Below, one piece after another: positions 16,992 through 24,535 of a stretch of DNA of 64,000 nucleotides (the first letter of the stretch is position 1; each line of letters opens with the position of its first letter). A model generated the notes under the pieces. That model had not been told where the DNA came from and ran no database searches. It worked only from the letters and a program-made list of their open reading frames with translations. The stretch is from assembly GCF_900090235.1 (NCBI RefSeq), contig NZ_LT607750.1, positions 2,864,501 through 2,928,500 on the forward strand. The letters are read 5' to 3'. Source of the stretch: Micromonospora echinaurantiaca. GTDB lineage: Bacteria > Actinomycetota > Actinomycetes > Mycobacteriales > Micromonosporaceae. The position numbers and the translations under genes are program-made.

Positions 16992-18191
16992 TCACCCCGC
17001 CGCGGGGGGCGGCCCGGTGTAGCCACTGCTCCACCGGAACCGGTTGCTCGGCTGGGCGTACTCCTCGACGACGTGCGCGATCCAGCCCGCCGTCCGGGCC
17101 ACCGCGAAGATCACCTCCGCGGCGCCCGGGCCCATGCCGGTCGCGTGCGCCAGCGTGGCCACGGCGAAGTCGACGTTGGGCAGAGCGCCCCGCCGCGCCG
17201 CCGTCGCGACCAGATCGTCGACGGTGCGCCGCAGGGCGCCCTCGATGGGCAGCGCCGTGACGAGGTCGAGCAGGGCCGCCCCGCGCGGGTCGCCGTCGGG
17301 ATAGCGCGGATGCCCGAAGCCGGGCAGGCCGCCGGTCCGTAGCCATTCGGCGATCGCGGCCGGCACCCCGTCGCGCAGCGCGGCCTCGATGAACCGGTGG
17401 ACGCTGGCGCCGATCGCGCCGTGCATCGGCCCGTCCAGCGCGCCGAGACCGGCGAGCACCGCCGCGTAGGGGTGCGCTCGGGTCGACGCCGCCACCCGGA
17501 CCGCGATGGTCGAGGCGGCCAGGTCGTGGTCGGCGAGCAGGACGAGTGCGGCGTTGAGCGCCCGGACGCCGTCCGGGTACGCCGGCGTGCCGGTCAACCG
17601 GGACCACAGGCGGGTCGCCAGCCCGTCGTCCGGTGGCGCCTCGCCGACCTGGGGCAGGGCGTCGACCATGGTGGACAGCAGCCCGGGCGCGAGCGCGGTA
17701 ACGGTGGCCGGCGCCAGGTCGAACCGGAGCGGGTCCATCGCGGCGGCGACGGCGACGATGACCGGCAGCCGGTCGAAGACCCGGGCCTGGGCGGGCAGGT
17801 GCTCGCTGGCCCGCCGCGCCCGCTCCAGGGTCTCCGGGGACGCGGTGAAGGCGGCGTGCCGCCGCTCACCCGTCCACAGCCACTGCGCGACCTCCTCGAA
17901 CGAGGTGACCGGTGCGAGGGCGGCGGCGTCCAGCCCCCGGTAGTGCAGCCGCCCGTAGGCGATCAGGGTGGTGGCGGTCCGCATCGCCGGGGCGGCGTCG
18001 CGTTCCGGCCGGGTCGCCTGCGTACGGGCGGCCAACCGCTCCACGTCGGCCAGCCGGAACCGACTGACCCGCTCACCCGGAACCTTGACCCGGTCAAGCA
18101 AACCTCGGCTGACGTACGCGTAGACCGTCTCCGGCTTGATACGCAGGCGGTGCGCCACCTCGGCGGTGGTCAGCAGGGGTTCCCCGGGCAT
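16992..18191 (-). CDS. Citrate synthase family protein with N-terminal helix-turn-helix
   Basis: 399 aa. Residues ~5-50 are an excisionase/MerR-like HTH (LLTTAEVAHRLRIKPETVYAYVSRGLL); residues ~70-399 are a citrate synthase fold. The catalytic triad motifs are kept: GPMHGAI (His), GFGHPRYPDGDPRG (His) and LPNVDFAVATL (Asp). Such HTH-fused citrate synthases recur next to a second citrate synthase in actinobacteria. The fusion suggests a self-regulating enzyme or a sensor using the synthase fold for ligand binding (inference). It is divergent from the second citrate synthase, and a perfect CATTGA-N5-TCAATG dyad lies 15 bp from its start codon. Confidence 0.88.
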   Translation of the reverse strand: MPGEPLLTTAEVAHRLRIKPETVYAYVSRGLLDRVKVPGERVSRFRLADVERLAARTQATRPERDAAPAMRTATTLIAYGRLHYRGLDAAALAPVTSFEEVAQWLWTGERRHAAFTASPETLERARRASEHLPAQARVFDRLPVIVAVAAAMDPLRFDLAPATVTALAPGLLSTMVDALPQVGEAPPDDGLATRLWSRLTGTPAYPDGVRALNAALVLLADHDLAASTIAVRVAASTRAHPYAAVLAGLGALDGPMHGAIGASVHRFIEAALRDGVPAAIAEWLRTGGLPGFGHPRYPDGDPRGAALLDLVTALPIEGALRRTVDDLVATAARRGALPNVDFAVATLAHATGMGPGAAEVIFAVARTAGWIAHVVEEYAQPSNRFRWSSGYTGPPPAAG

Positions 18192-18206
18192 GTGGCCATG
18201 CTCTCA

Positions 18207-18223
18207 CATTGACTGGATCAATG
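18207..18223. promoter_or_regulatory. Palindrome between the divergent citrate synthases
   Basis: CATTGA-CTGGA-TCAATG, a perfect 6-bp dyad, with TTGACTGG occurring at 18209-18216 and again at 18224-18231, a 15-bp offset. This is a likely operator for the HTH of the adjacent citrate synthase. TTGACT could also act as a -35 element for the rightward gene. Confidence 0.55.
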
Positions 18224-18259
18224 TTGACTGGGCCGGTTTGCCGGCGCGAGGCTGCCGGC

Positions 18260-19393
18260 ATGGCTGACACCATCACCGTTCCGCGCGGGCTCGCCGGCGT
18301 CGTGGTCACCGACACCACCATCGGCCACGTCCGCGGCCACGAGGGCTTCTACCACTACCGCCAGTTCTCGGCCATCGGCCTGGCCGAGCGCCGCACCCTG
18401 GAGGACGTCTGGGCGCTGCTCATCGACGGCTCCCTCCCCGCCGAGCCCAAGGCGCTGCACGCGGAGATCGCGCCGCTGCGTCACATCCCACCCGCCGTCG
18501 CCGCCGCCCTGCCCGGCATCGCCGCCGCCTCGGCGGCGCAGGACCCGATGGGCGGGTTGCGTGCCGCGCTGGCCGTCGCCGGCCTCGCCGGGGGCGCCCG
18601 TCCGCTCTACGACACCCCGCCCGCCGAACGCCGAGCCCAGGCCGTGGCGCTCTGCGCGCTCACGCCCAGCCTGCTGGCCGCGCTGTACCGGCTGCGCGCC
18701 GGACTGGAGCCGATCGAGTCGCGGGACGACCTGTCGCACGCGGCGAACTACCTGTACATGATCACCGGTGAGGAGCCGTCCGAGCGCCACGCCCGGGCGA
18801 TCGAGCGCTACCTGATCGCGACCGTCGACCACGGCTTCAACGCCTCGACCTTCACCGCCCGCGTCATCGCCTCCACCGGCGCCGACATCTACGCCTGCGT
18901 CGGCGGCGCCCTGGGCGCGCTGTCCGGCCCGCTGCACGGCGGTGCTCCCAGCCGGGCCCTGGACACCCTCGACGCGATCGGCTCGATCGACCGGGCCGAC
19001 GCGTGGTTGCGCTCCCGGATCCTGAACGGTGAGCGGATCATGGGGTTCGGGCACCCGATCTACCGGACCGAGGACCCGCGCTCGCGGATGCTCAAGGGGA
19101 TCGCCCAGGACCTCGGCGGTGAGCTGGTGGACCTCGCGGTGGCCGTGGAGGAGCGGGTGCTGTCGTTGCTGGCGGAGCTGAAGCCCGGCCGGGAACTGCA
19201 CACCAATGTGGAGTACTACGCGGGCGTGGTCATGCACCTGTGCGCGCTGCCCCGGGAGATGTTCACCCCGACCTTCGCCACCAGCCGGGTCATCGGGTGG
19301 TGCGCGAACGTGCTGGAACAGGCCGAGGACTCGAAGATCATCCGGCCGGATTCGCGGTACGTGGGCCCGCCCCCGCCACAGCCGGTGCCGTGA
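18260..19393 (+). CDS. Citrate synthase / 2-methylcitrate synthase family enzyme
   Basis: 377 aa. ATG 18260 is chosen because it begins the conserved N terminus (ITVPRGLAGVVVTDTTIGHVRGHEGFYHYRQ). Active-site motifs: GALSGPLHGGAPSRA (His), IMGFGHPIYRTEDPRS (His), and LHTNVEYYAGVVM, where the usual catalytic Asp (NVDFY) is Glu. The enzyme condenses acetyl-CoA or propionyl-CoA with oxaloacetate; which is preferred cannot be told. The Asp-to-Glu change is known to slow classical citrate synthase, but this subfamily may use it normally. It is divergent from the HTH-fused paralogue. Confidence 0.88.
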   Translation: MADTITVPRGLAGVVVTDTTIGHVRGHEGFYHYRQFSAIGLAERRTLEDVWALLIDGSLPAEPKALHAEIAPLRHIPPAVAAALPGIAAASAAQDPMGGLRAALAVAGLAGGARPLYDTPPAERRAQAVALCALTPSLLAALYRLRAGLEPIESRDDLSHAANYLYMITGEEPSERHARAIERYLIATVDHGFNASTFTARVIASTGADIYACVGGALGALSGPLHGGAPSRALDTLDAIGSIDRADAWLRSRILNGERIMGFGHPIYRTEDPRSRMLKGIAQDLGGELVDLAVAVEERVLSLLAELKPGRELHTNVEYYAGVVMHLCALPREMFTPTFATSRVIGWCANVLEQAEDSKIIRPDSRYVGPPPPQPVP

Positions 19394-19555
19394 ACGGCCG
19401 GTAGGTCGGGCACCGGCGGTGCGGACCTCGCTGCCGGCTAGCACCCGGCCGGGCGGCCACCCCGACGACCGGTCGTGCGCGGCGCCGGCGATCCGGCAGC
19501 AGCGCACTGACCCGGCGGTCGGTCGTGCGCGGCGCTGCCGGAGGCCAGTGCGGCG

Positions 19556-20287
19556 TCAGGAGACGTCGAGGCGGAACAGCTCGGCGGCGTTGCGCCAGGC
19601 GACCCGCTCGGCCAGCTCGGGCGCGAGGTCGGCGGCGAGCACGGCCCCGTACGCGGCGGCCGGGTCGATCAGGGTGGCGTCGGTGCCGAACAGCAGCCGG
19701 CGCGGGTTGACCGCCGCCGCCACCGCGGCGAAGCGACCCGCCTCGGTGTGCGAGAAGCACGGCTCCAGCCAGAGCCGGTCGACCGAGTTGGCCGCCTCGA
19801 CGGCGTGCCGCCAGCCGTTCGCGCCCATGTGCCCGGCGATGGCTCGCGCCCCGGGGACGTCCGTCACCGCCTGGGCCAGGTCGAGCGGGCTGGTGTCCCA
19901 GGTGTGCACGAGGGCGGGCAGGTTGTGCGCGGTGGCCAGTTCCAGCGCCGCGCGGGTCTGCGGCGAGTTCGCCGGCGAGCCGGTGTAGTCGGTGTGGATC
20001 TTCACGCCGACGAACCGGCCGGTGGGCAGCAGCTCGCGCAGGTCCCGCTCGGCGTCGTCCAGCCGGCGCGGGTTGATGGTCAGGTAGCCGAGCAGCCGGT
20101 CGCTGCTCTCCAGCACCCGGGCCATCGCCCGGTTGCCGGCGGCGACGTCGTAGATCACCGCCTCGGTGGCGGAGACGACGGCCAGGTCGATGCCGTACCG
20201 GTCCATCACCGCGAGGTTGGTGGCGACCGCGCCGACCTCCATGCTGAAGAACCACGGCCCCCAGTGGGCGTGCACGTCGATGATCAT
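19556..20287 (-). CDS. Amidohydrolase 2 family metal-dependent hydrolase
   Basis: 243 aa, a short TIM-barrel amidohydrolase of the PF04909 type. Metal-binding residues visible: DVHAHW (H6, H8), VHTWD (H128), GHMG (H153) and FGTDAT (D203). Family members hydrolyse lactones or decarboxylate small acids. It is last in a four-gene operon (DegT aminotransferase, DapA-like aldolase, degenerate amidohydrolase, this gene), with its ATG overlapping the stop of the previous gene by 4 bp. I infer a role in opening a sugar-acid lactone or a similar intermediate. Confidence 0.85.
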   Translation of the reverse strand: MIIDVHAHWGPWFFSMEVGAVATNLAVMDRYGIDLAVVSATEAVIYDVAAGNRAMARVLESSDRLLGYLTINPRRLDDAERDLRELLPTGRFVGVKIHTDYTGSPANSPQTRAALELATAHNLPALVHTWDTSPLDLAQAVTDVPGARAIAGHMGANGWRHAVEAANSVDRLWLEPCFSHTEAGRFAAVAAAVNPRRLLFGTDATLIDPAAAYGAVLAADLAPELAERVAWRNAAELFRLDVS

Positions 20288-21030
20288 TTGGTCAGCCCCA
20301 GGATCCGGCGGGCGTTGCCGCCCGTCACCGCCGCGACCGCGGTCGGGCCGAGCCCGCCGCGGGCCAGCCGCAGCCGCGGCACGACGGGCTCGTAGTACGG
20401 GGTGCGAGAGCCGTAGAGCAGGCGCTCGACGCCGACGTGCGCGGCGACGGTCTCCAGCGCGTCCGGCGAGTTGAGCAGCCGGGTGGAGGTGTGGAAGCCC
20501 GGCTCGTCGCGGGCCGCCACCACGAAGTCGCCCAGGTGGTAGAAGTGCGTGTCGAGGAAGACCACGGTGGCGCCGCGCAGCGGCCGCCAGAACCGGCGTA
20601 CGTCCCCGCCGGTCAGGATCACCAGGCCGGCCTCGGTGGCCCGGCGGGCGACGTGCCGCACCGACGGGAAGTCCGGCTCGACGTGTTGTTCGTCGGGGAA
20701 CAGCCGGACGGCCCGGAAGCCGCGTTCGGCGAGCCGGACGACCTCCCGTTCGGCGCCGAGCGGGTCGCGCAGGTCCAGCCCGCCGACCGGCAGCACGGCG
20801 GGGCCGGCGAGGGTGGCCACCTCGTCGTTGCCGCTGCGTACGTCGAACAGGGCCGCCCGCAGGCTGGCCACGGCCGCCCGCTCGACGCCGTTGGCGGCCA
20901 GCGTCGCGGCGACCGCCGCCGGTTCGCCGGTGGGGCCGGGCCGGTCGGCGTACCGGCCGACGAGCACGTCGATGTCGAGGGTGACCGGCGGCAGGTCGCC
21001 GGCCACGAAGGGGTTGTCGGTCACCGGCAC
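20284..21030 (-). CDS. Amidohydrolase-like protein lacking the metal ligands
   Basis: 248 aa from GTG 21030; GTG 21024, which overlaps the previous stop as GTGA, is equally plausible. The fold and length match the amidohydrolase encoded next, including the C-terminal VTGGNARRILGL that pairs with WRNAAELFRL. But the N-terminal HxH position reads TLDIDVLVG, the VHTWD position reads LTGGDVR, and the GTD position reads YGSRTP. A His-rich stretch (DTHFYHLG) is the only ligand-like remnant. Either a pseudoenzyme partner of the active hydrolase or a metal-independent relative. Confidence 0.7.
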   Translation of the reverse strand: MPVTDNPFVAGDLPPVTLDIDVLVGRYADRPGPTGEPAAVAATLAANGVERAAVASLRAALFDVRSGNDEVATLAGPAVLPVGGLDLRDPLGAEREVVRLAERGFRAVRLFPDEQHVEPDFPSVRHVARRATEAGLVILTGGDVRRFWRPLRGATVVFLDTHFYHLGDFVVAARDEPGFHTSTRLLNSPDALETVAAHVGVERLLYGSRTPYYEPVVPRLRLARGGLGPTAVAAVTGGNARRILGLTK

Positions 21031-21917
21031 CCCGCCACTCGCAGCACCCGGTCCCGGTCGCCGTCGGGCAGCGCCGGGGCGTGCGGGTCGACGGCGTGGC
21101 CCGCCGGGATCCGCCCTTCCGCGGCGGCGATCCAGAGCATGCGCTGCACGTACCCTTCCATCGGTTCGGTGAAGGTGACCTCGGCCAGCCGGTCGAGGTC
21201 GGCGGAGGCGGTGAGGAACTCGTCGTACCGCTTGTCGGCGTAGGCCCGCAGCGTCCGGGCGGCGATCGGGACCGCCGCGGCGGCCAGGCCGACCAGGGCC
21301 GCCTCGGCGCCCCACATCAGCGACGGCCCGAACATCCGGTCCTCGCCGGTGACCGCCAGCCGGTCGGCCCGGTGCGCGGCGGCGAGGGCGGCCTGACAGG
21401 CGATGGCGTCGTGCAGCCGGGCCACCTTCACCCCAGCGACGCCGGGGTGTGCCAGCAACGCGGCCAGCGCCGGCTCCGGGTAGGGCCGCAGGTAGAGGTC
21501 GAAGGCGAGCATCGGCAGGCCGGCCGCTCGCCAGAGCGCGTCGTGGTGGGCGACCGGGTCGTCGTCGACCGGGAAGACGAGCAGGCCGTTCGCGCCGAGG
21601 GCGGCCGCCCGGCGCGCCTGCGCGGTCACCTCGTCGGTGCGCTCCCCCGGCCGGCCGCCGACGCCGACGATCACCGGCACCCCGGTCCCGACGGCACGGC
21701 GGACCACCAGGTCGCGGGTGGCCTCGTCGAGGTACGGGCCGCGGCCGGTGTGCGCGAGCACCGCCAGCGCGTCGGCCCCGTCGGCGACCAACCCGCTCAG
21801 GTACCGGCCGAGCACCTCCTCGTCGACGGCCCCGGCCGCGTCCACCGGGGTGGCGCTGGCGGCGACGAGCCGCCAGCGCAGCCGGTCGCGCAGCGCGGCG
21901 GCGGCCGGCGCGATCAT
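21021..21917 (-). CDS. Dihydrodipicolinate synthase/N-acetylneuraminate lyase family aldolase
   Basis: 298 aa, the usual DapA-family length. The Schiff-base lysine is visible in GVAGVKVARL (K164) and the proton-relay tyrosine in FDLYLRPY (Y142). The N-terminal segment ATPVD...D replaces the typical TPF motif. Such non-DapA members are pyruvate-dependent aldolases or dehydratases acting on sugar acids. Start ATG 21917 overlaps the aminotransferase stop by 4 bp. It is one of two members of this family in the regulon (the other at 24536); they are clearly different in length and sequence, so they probably act on different intermediates. Confidence 0.85.
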   Translation of the reverse strand: MIAPAAAALRDRLRWRLVAASATPVDAAGAVDEEVLGRYLSGLVADGADALAVLAHTGRGPYLDEATRDLVVRRAVGTGVPVIVGVGGRPGERTDEVTAQARRAAALGANGLLVFPVDDDPVAHHDALWRAAGLPMLAFDLYLRPYPEPALAALLAHPGVAGVKVARLHDAIACQAALAAAHRADRLAVTGEDRMFGPSLMWGAEAALVGLAAAAVPIAARTLRAYADKRYDEFLTASADLDRLAEVTFTEPMEGYVQRMLWIAAAEGRIPAGHAVDPHAPALPDGDRDRVLRVAGCR

Positions 21918-23083
21918 CCGGCCACCGCGGCGCGGACGGCCTGGGCGATCTCGTCGACGTGCGCGTCGGTGTACCGCTCGTTCCAGTCGATCACCAGCAG
22001 GGTCTGCTCGATCAGCCGCTCGGCGACCGGGCACGCGCCCGGTCCGTAGGTTGGCAGCCGGTCGGCGGGCGGCACGGTGAGCGGGAAGCGGGAGTTGCCG
22101 TAGACCGGCGCCTCGGTCAGCGCCGGCGCCCAGTGCAGCGGCTGCTGCAGGTAGCCGGCGCGGGCCGGGATGCCGGCGGCGGCGAGCTTCCCGGCCACCT
22201 CGTGGTTGGTCAGCGGCGGGTCCAGCACGATCGGGAACAGCCACCAGGCGTGCGCGTCGACGTCCGCCGGCAGGTGCAGGCCGGGCAGGCCGGCCAGCGC
22301 GTCGACCAGCCGCCCGGCGGTGCGCCGCCGGTCGGCGAGCACCCCGGGCAGCTTCGCCAGCTGGGCCCGCGCGACGGCGCCGGCGAGCTCGGTCATCCGG
22401 TAGTTGAGGCCGAGGCTGACGTGCCGACGGGCCTCGTCGCGCGGCCAGCCCTTGTCGGCGAAGAGCCGCATCCGGCGGGCCAGCACCGGGTCGTCGGTGA
22501 TGGTCAGGCCGCCGTCGCCGCAGGTGATGTGCTTCCACTGCTGGAGGCTGAAGCAACCGATCGCGCCGGCCGTGCCGGCGAGGGTGCCGTCCGGGTAGCG
22601 GGTGAGCCAGGCCTGGGCGCAGTCCTCGATCAGCGGCACCCCGGCGGCGTCGGCCACCGCGCGCAGGTCGACGGCGGCGCCGAACAGGTGCACCGCGAGG
22701 ATCGCCCGGGTGCGCGGCCCGATCGCGGCGGCGACCGCCGCCGGGTCCAGGTTGCCGGTGTACGGATCGACGTCGGCGAACACCGGCACCGCGTTCTGCG
22801 CCAGAATGGGCGCGACCGTGCCGAAGTCACTGATCGGAGAGGTGATGATCTCGTCGCCGGGATCCGGCGCGACGGCCGCGACGGCCAGGTGCAGGGCCGC
22901 CGTCCCCGAACTGGCGGCCACCGCGTGCGACACTCCATGGCGGTCGGCCATCTCGCGCTCCAGGGCGCGGACCTCCGTGCCCCACACCGAGCTGAGCATG
23001 CCGGACTGGAGCACCCGGCTGACCGCGGCCAGCTCCTCCGCGCCGATCGTTCGGCCGCTGGCGTCGGCCATGCTGGGAAACAC
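21914..23083 (-). CDS. DegT/DnrJ/EryC1-type PLP aminotransferase
   Basis: 389 aa. Start GTG 23083 has a strong GGGAGG 5 nt upstream; a longer in-frame reading would cross the regulatory region. PLP residues: SSGTAALHLA (phosphate loop), EDCAQ (D154) and the internal-aldimine lysine in LQQWKHITCGDGG (K184). The family transfers amino groups to keto sugars; AHBA synthases and aldolases without transfer activity also belong here. It heads the operon that includes the DapA-like aldolase and the amidohydrolases, and faces the regulator gene across an 82-bp region with a palindrome. I infer a role in handling a keto- or amino-sugar intermediate. Confidence 0.87.
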   Translation of the reverse strand: MFPSMADASGRTIGAEELAAVSRVLQSGMLSSVWGTEVRALEREMADRHGVSHAVAASSGTAALHLAVAAVAPDPGDEIITSPISDFGTVAPILAQNAVPVFADVDPYTGNLDPAAVAAAIGPRTRAILAVHLFGAAVDLRAVADAAGVPLIEDCAQAWLTRYPDGTLAGTAGAIGCFSLQQWKHITCGDGGLTITDDPVLARRMRLFADKGWPRDEARRHVSLGLNYRMTELAGAVARAQLAKLPGVLADRRRTAGRLVDALAGLPGLHLPADVDAHAWWLFPIVLDPPLTNHEVAGKLAAAGIPARAGYLQQPLHWAPALTEAPVYGNSRFPLTVPPADRLPTYGPGACPVAERLIEQTLLVIDWNERYTDAHVDEIAQAVRAAVAG

Positions 23084-23106
23084 GTGACCCTCCCGGGCTT
23101 CATTAA

Positions 23107-23124
23107 TACCGGGCCTGACCGTAA
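23107..23124. promoter_or_regulatory. Regulon palindrome between the aminotransferase operon and the regulator
   Basis: TACCGGGCCTGACCGTAA, right half perfect, left half with three mismatches to TTACGGTCNTGACCGTAA. It is 24 bp from the aminotransferase start and 42 bp from the regulator start, suited to controlling both and allowing autoregulation. Confidence 0.65.
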
Positions 23125-23165
23125 TCTTGTGCTGCGAACAATGCAACCCCCGACAGGAGGCAGCG

Positions 23166-24386
23166 GTGACCATCGAGATCGGGGTCATCGGTCCGCACGA
23201 CCTGGTCGACGACGTGGCCGCCGCCTGCGAGGAGCAGCCCGGCGTCACCGCCCGTCGACTGCACTACGACCACGAGTCGCAGGCTCCGGCGATCGTCGAG
23301 GCGCACGCCGGCCAGGTGGAGGCGTGGCTGTTCACCGGCGTCGTGCCGTACACCCTCGCCCGGGAGGCGAACTCGCTGAACCGTCCGGCAGTCTTCGTCG
23401 ACTACACCGGCGCGACCCTGCTCCAGGCCGCCGTACGGCTGTTGCGCGCCGGGCACGACATCACCCGGATGTCGATCGACACCGTCACCGGCGCCGACGT
23501 CGCCACCACCTTCGGCGAGGCGGGGCTGCCGGTCGACCGGGTCCGTTCGCTGCCGTACCGCAGCGGCCTGCGCTCCGACGACGTGGTCGCGTTCCACCGC
23601 CGGCAGCACAAGTCCGGAGCGGACGTCGCGGTCACCTGCATCAGCTCGGTGTACGAGGTGCTGCGCCACGAGATGCCGGCGTTCCGCCTCGCCCCGTCGA
23701 ACCACTCGGTGCGCACCGCGCTGCGCCAGCTGCTGCTCCAGGTCGGCAGCCAGGCCCAGGAGGACGCCCAGATCGCGCTCGGGCTGGCGAACCTCTCCGA
23801 CGGCGACGACGGGCTGCTCAAGGAGGTGGCCGGGCTCGGCGGCACGCTCGCCCGGTTCGCGCCCGACACGTACCTCATCGTCACCACCCGGGGCCCGCTG
23901 CACGACGCCACCGGCGGGTTCACCGCGCTGCCGATGCTGCGCCGCCTGGCCGACCGGCACGAGACCGTGCAGATCGGCTTCGGCCTGGGGCGCAGCGCCG
24001 CGGAGGCGGAGAACCTGGCCCGCCGCGCGCTGAGCCGGGCCCGCCGGGTCGGGCCGACCACCGCGGTGCTGTCGCTGCGCGGCGAGACCGACATCGTGCT
24101 CGAGTCGACCACGCCGCCCCCGGCGCCGTCGGAGGTGAACCTGGCGGTCATCGCCCAGCGGGTCGGCCTGTCGGTGCCCACCCTGCTGCGGCTGCGGGAG
24201 GTGCGCACCTCGGTCGGCGACGAACCGCTGACCAGCCGCGAGGTGGCCGACCAGCTGCGGGTGCAGCAACGCACCGCGCGGCGCATGCTGCACCGGCTGG
24301 AACTGGCCGGCCTGGCCGAGCGGACCGGCAACCTCGCCTCCGGCACCAGCGGCCGCCCGCTGACCCTCTACCGCCTCACCCTCTGA
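23166..24386 (+). CDS. Candidate master regulator: ligand-domain, GGDEF-like and winged-helix protein
   Basis: 406 aa. GTG 23166 has AGGAGG at 23155-23160. Residues 1-190 look like an alternating alpha/beta receptor domain (IEIGVIGPHDLVDDV; ADVAVTCISSVYEVL). Residues ~205-295 resemble a degenerate GGDEF-like fold (VQIGFGLGRSAAEAENLARRALSRA) without the GGDEF signature. Residues ~340-406 are a winged HTH (LTSREVADQLRVQQRTARRMLHRLELAGLAER). I do not recognise a named family. It is the only DNA-binding protein within the regulon apart from the unrelated LAL and HTH-citrate synthase, and it sits beside a palindrome copy, so it is the best candidate to bind TTACGGTCNTGACCGTAA (inference). Confidence 0.75.
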   Translation: MTIEIGVIGPHDLVDDVAAACEEQPGVTARRLHYDHESQAPAIVEAHAGQVEAWLFTGVVPYTLAREANSLNRPAVFVDYTGATLLQAAVRLLRAGHDITRMSIDTVTGADVATTFGEAGLPVDRVRSLPYRSGLRSDDVVAFHRRQHKSGADVAVTCISSVYEVLRHEMPAFRLAPSNHSVRTALRQLLLQVGSQAQEDAQIALGLANLSDGDDGLLKEVAGLGGTLARFAPDTYLIVTTRGPLHDATGGFTALPMLRRLADRHETVQIGFGLGRSAAEAENLARRALSRARRVGPTTAVLSLRGETDIVLESTTPPPAPSEVNLAVIAQRVGLSVPTLLRLREVRTSVGDEPLTSREVADQLRVQQRTARRMLHRLELAGLAERTGNLASGTSGRPLTLYRLTL

Positions 24387-24442
24387 CCCAACCCGCTCCC
24401 ACACCCCCCGTCCAACACGGACCGGACCGCCGGCCACCCCGC

Positions 24443-24503
24443 GTTGATCATGAGGTTAGCGGCGGAGTCGATCTCCGGAACTGCCGCCAACCTCATGATC
24501 AAC
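24443..24503. repeat. Long inverted repeat, bidirectional terminator or REP-like element
   Basis: Arms 24443-24463 and 24483-24503 (GTTGATCATGAGGTTAGCGGC and its complement) pair over 21 bp with one mismatch. The loop contains a second small dyad GGAG/CTCC around CGAT. It lies between convergent genes. The arm TGATCATGAGGTT is AT-richer than its surroundings and may be a dispersed intergenic element of the genome. Confidence 0.6.
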
Positions 24504-24535
24504 CCGGGTGAAGGGGTCCGGTGGGGCAGGTGGGG

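Noticed and set aside
18084..18098. CTTGACCCGGTCAAG palindrome
   Set aside because: It lies inside the coding part of the HTH-citrate synthase and encodes a normal stretch (DRVKVPG), so chance codon symmetry is likely.
19470..19545. Imperfect direct repeat around GGTCGTGCGCGGCGC
   Set aside because: Two short GC-rich copies in a 162-bp gap, explainable by composition; no clear element.
21449..24511. 1020-aa open frame on the plus strand
   Set aside because: Antisense to the aldolase and aminotransferase, and out of frame with the regulator; no domain is readable.
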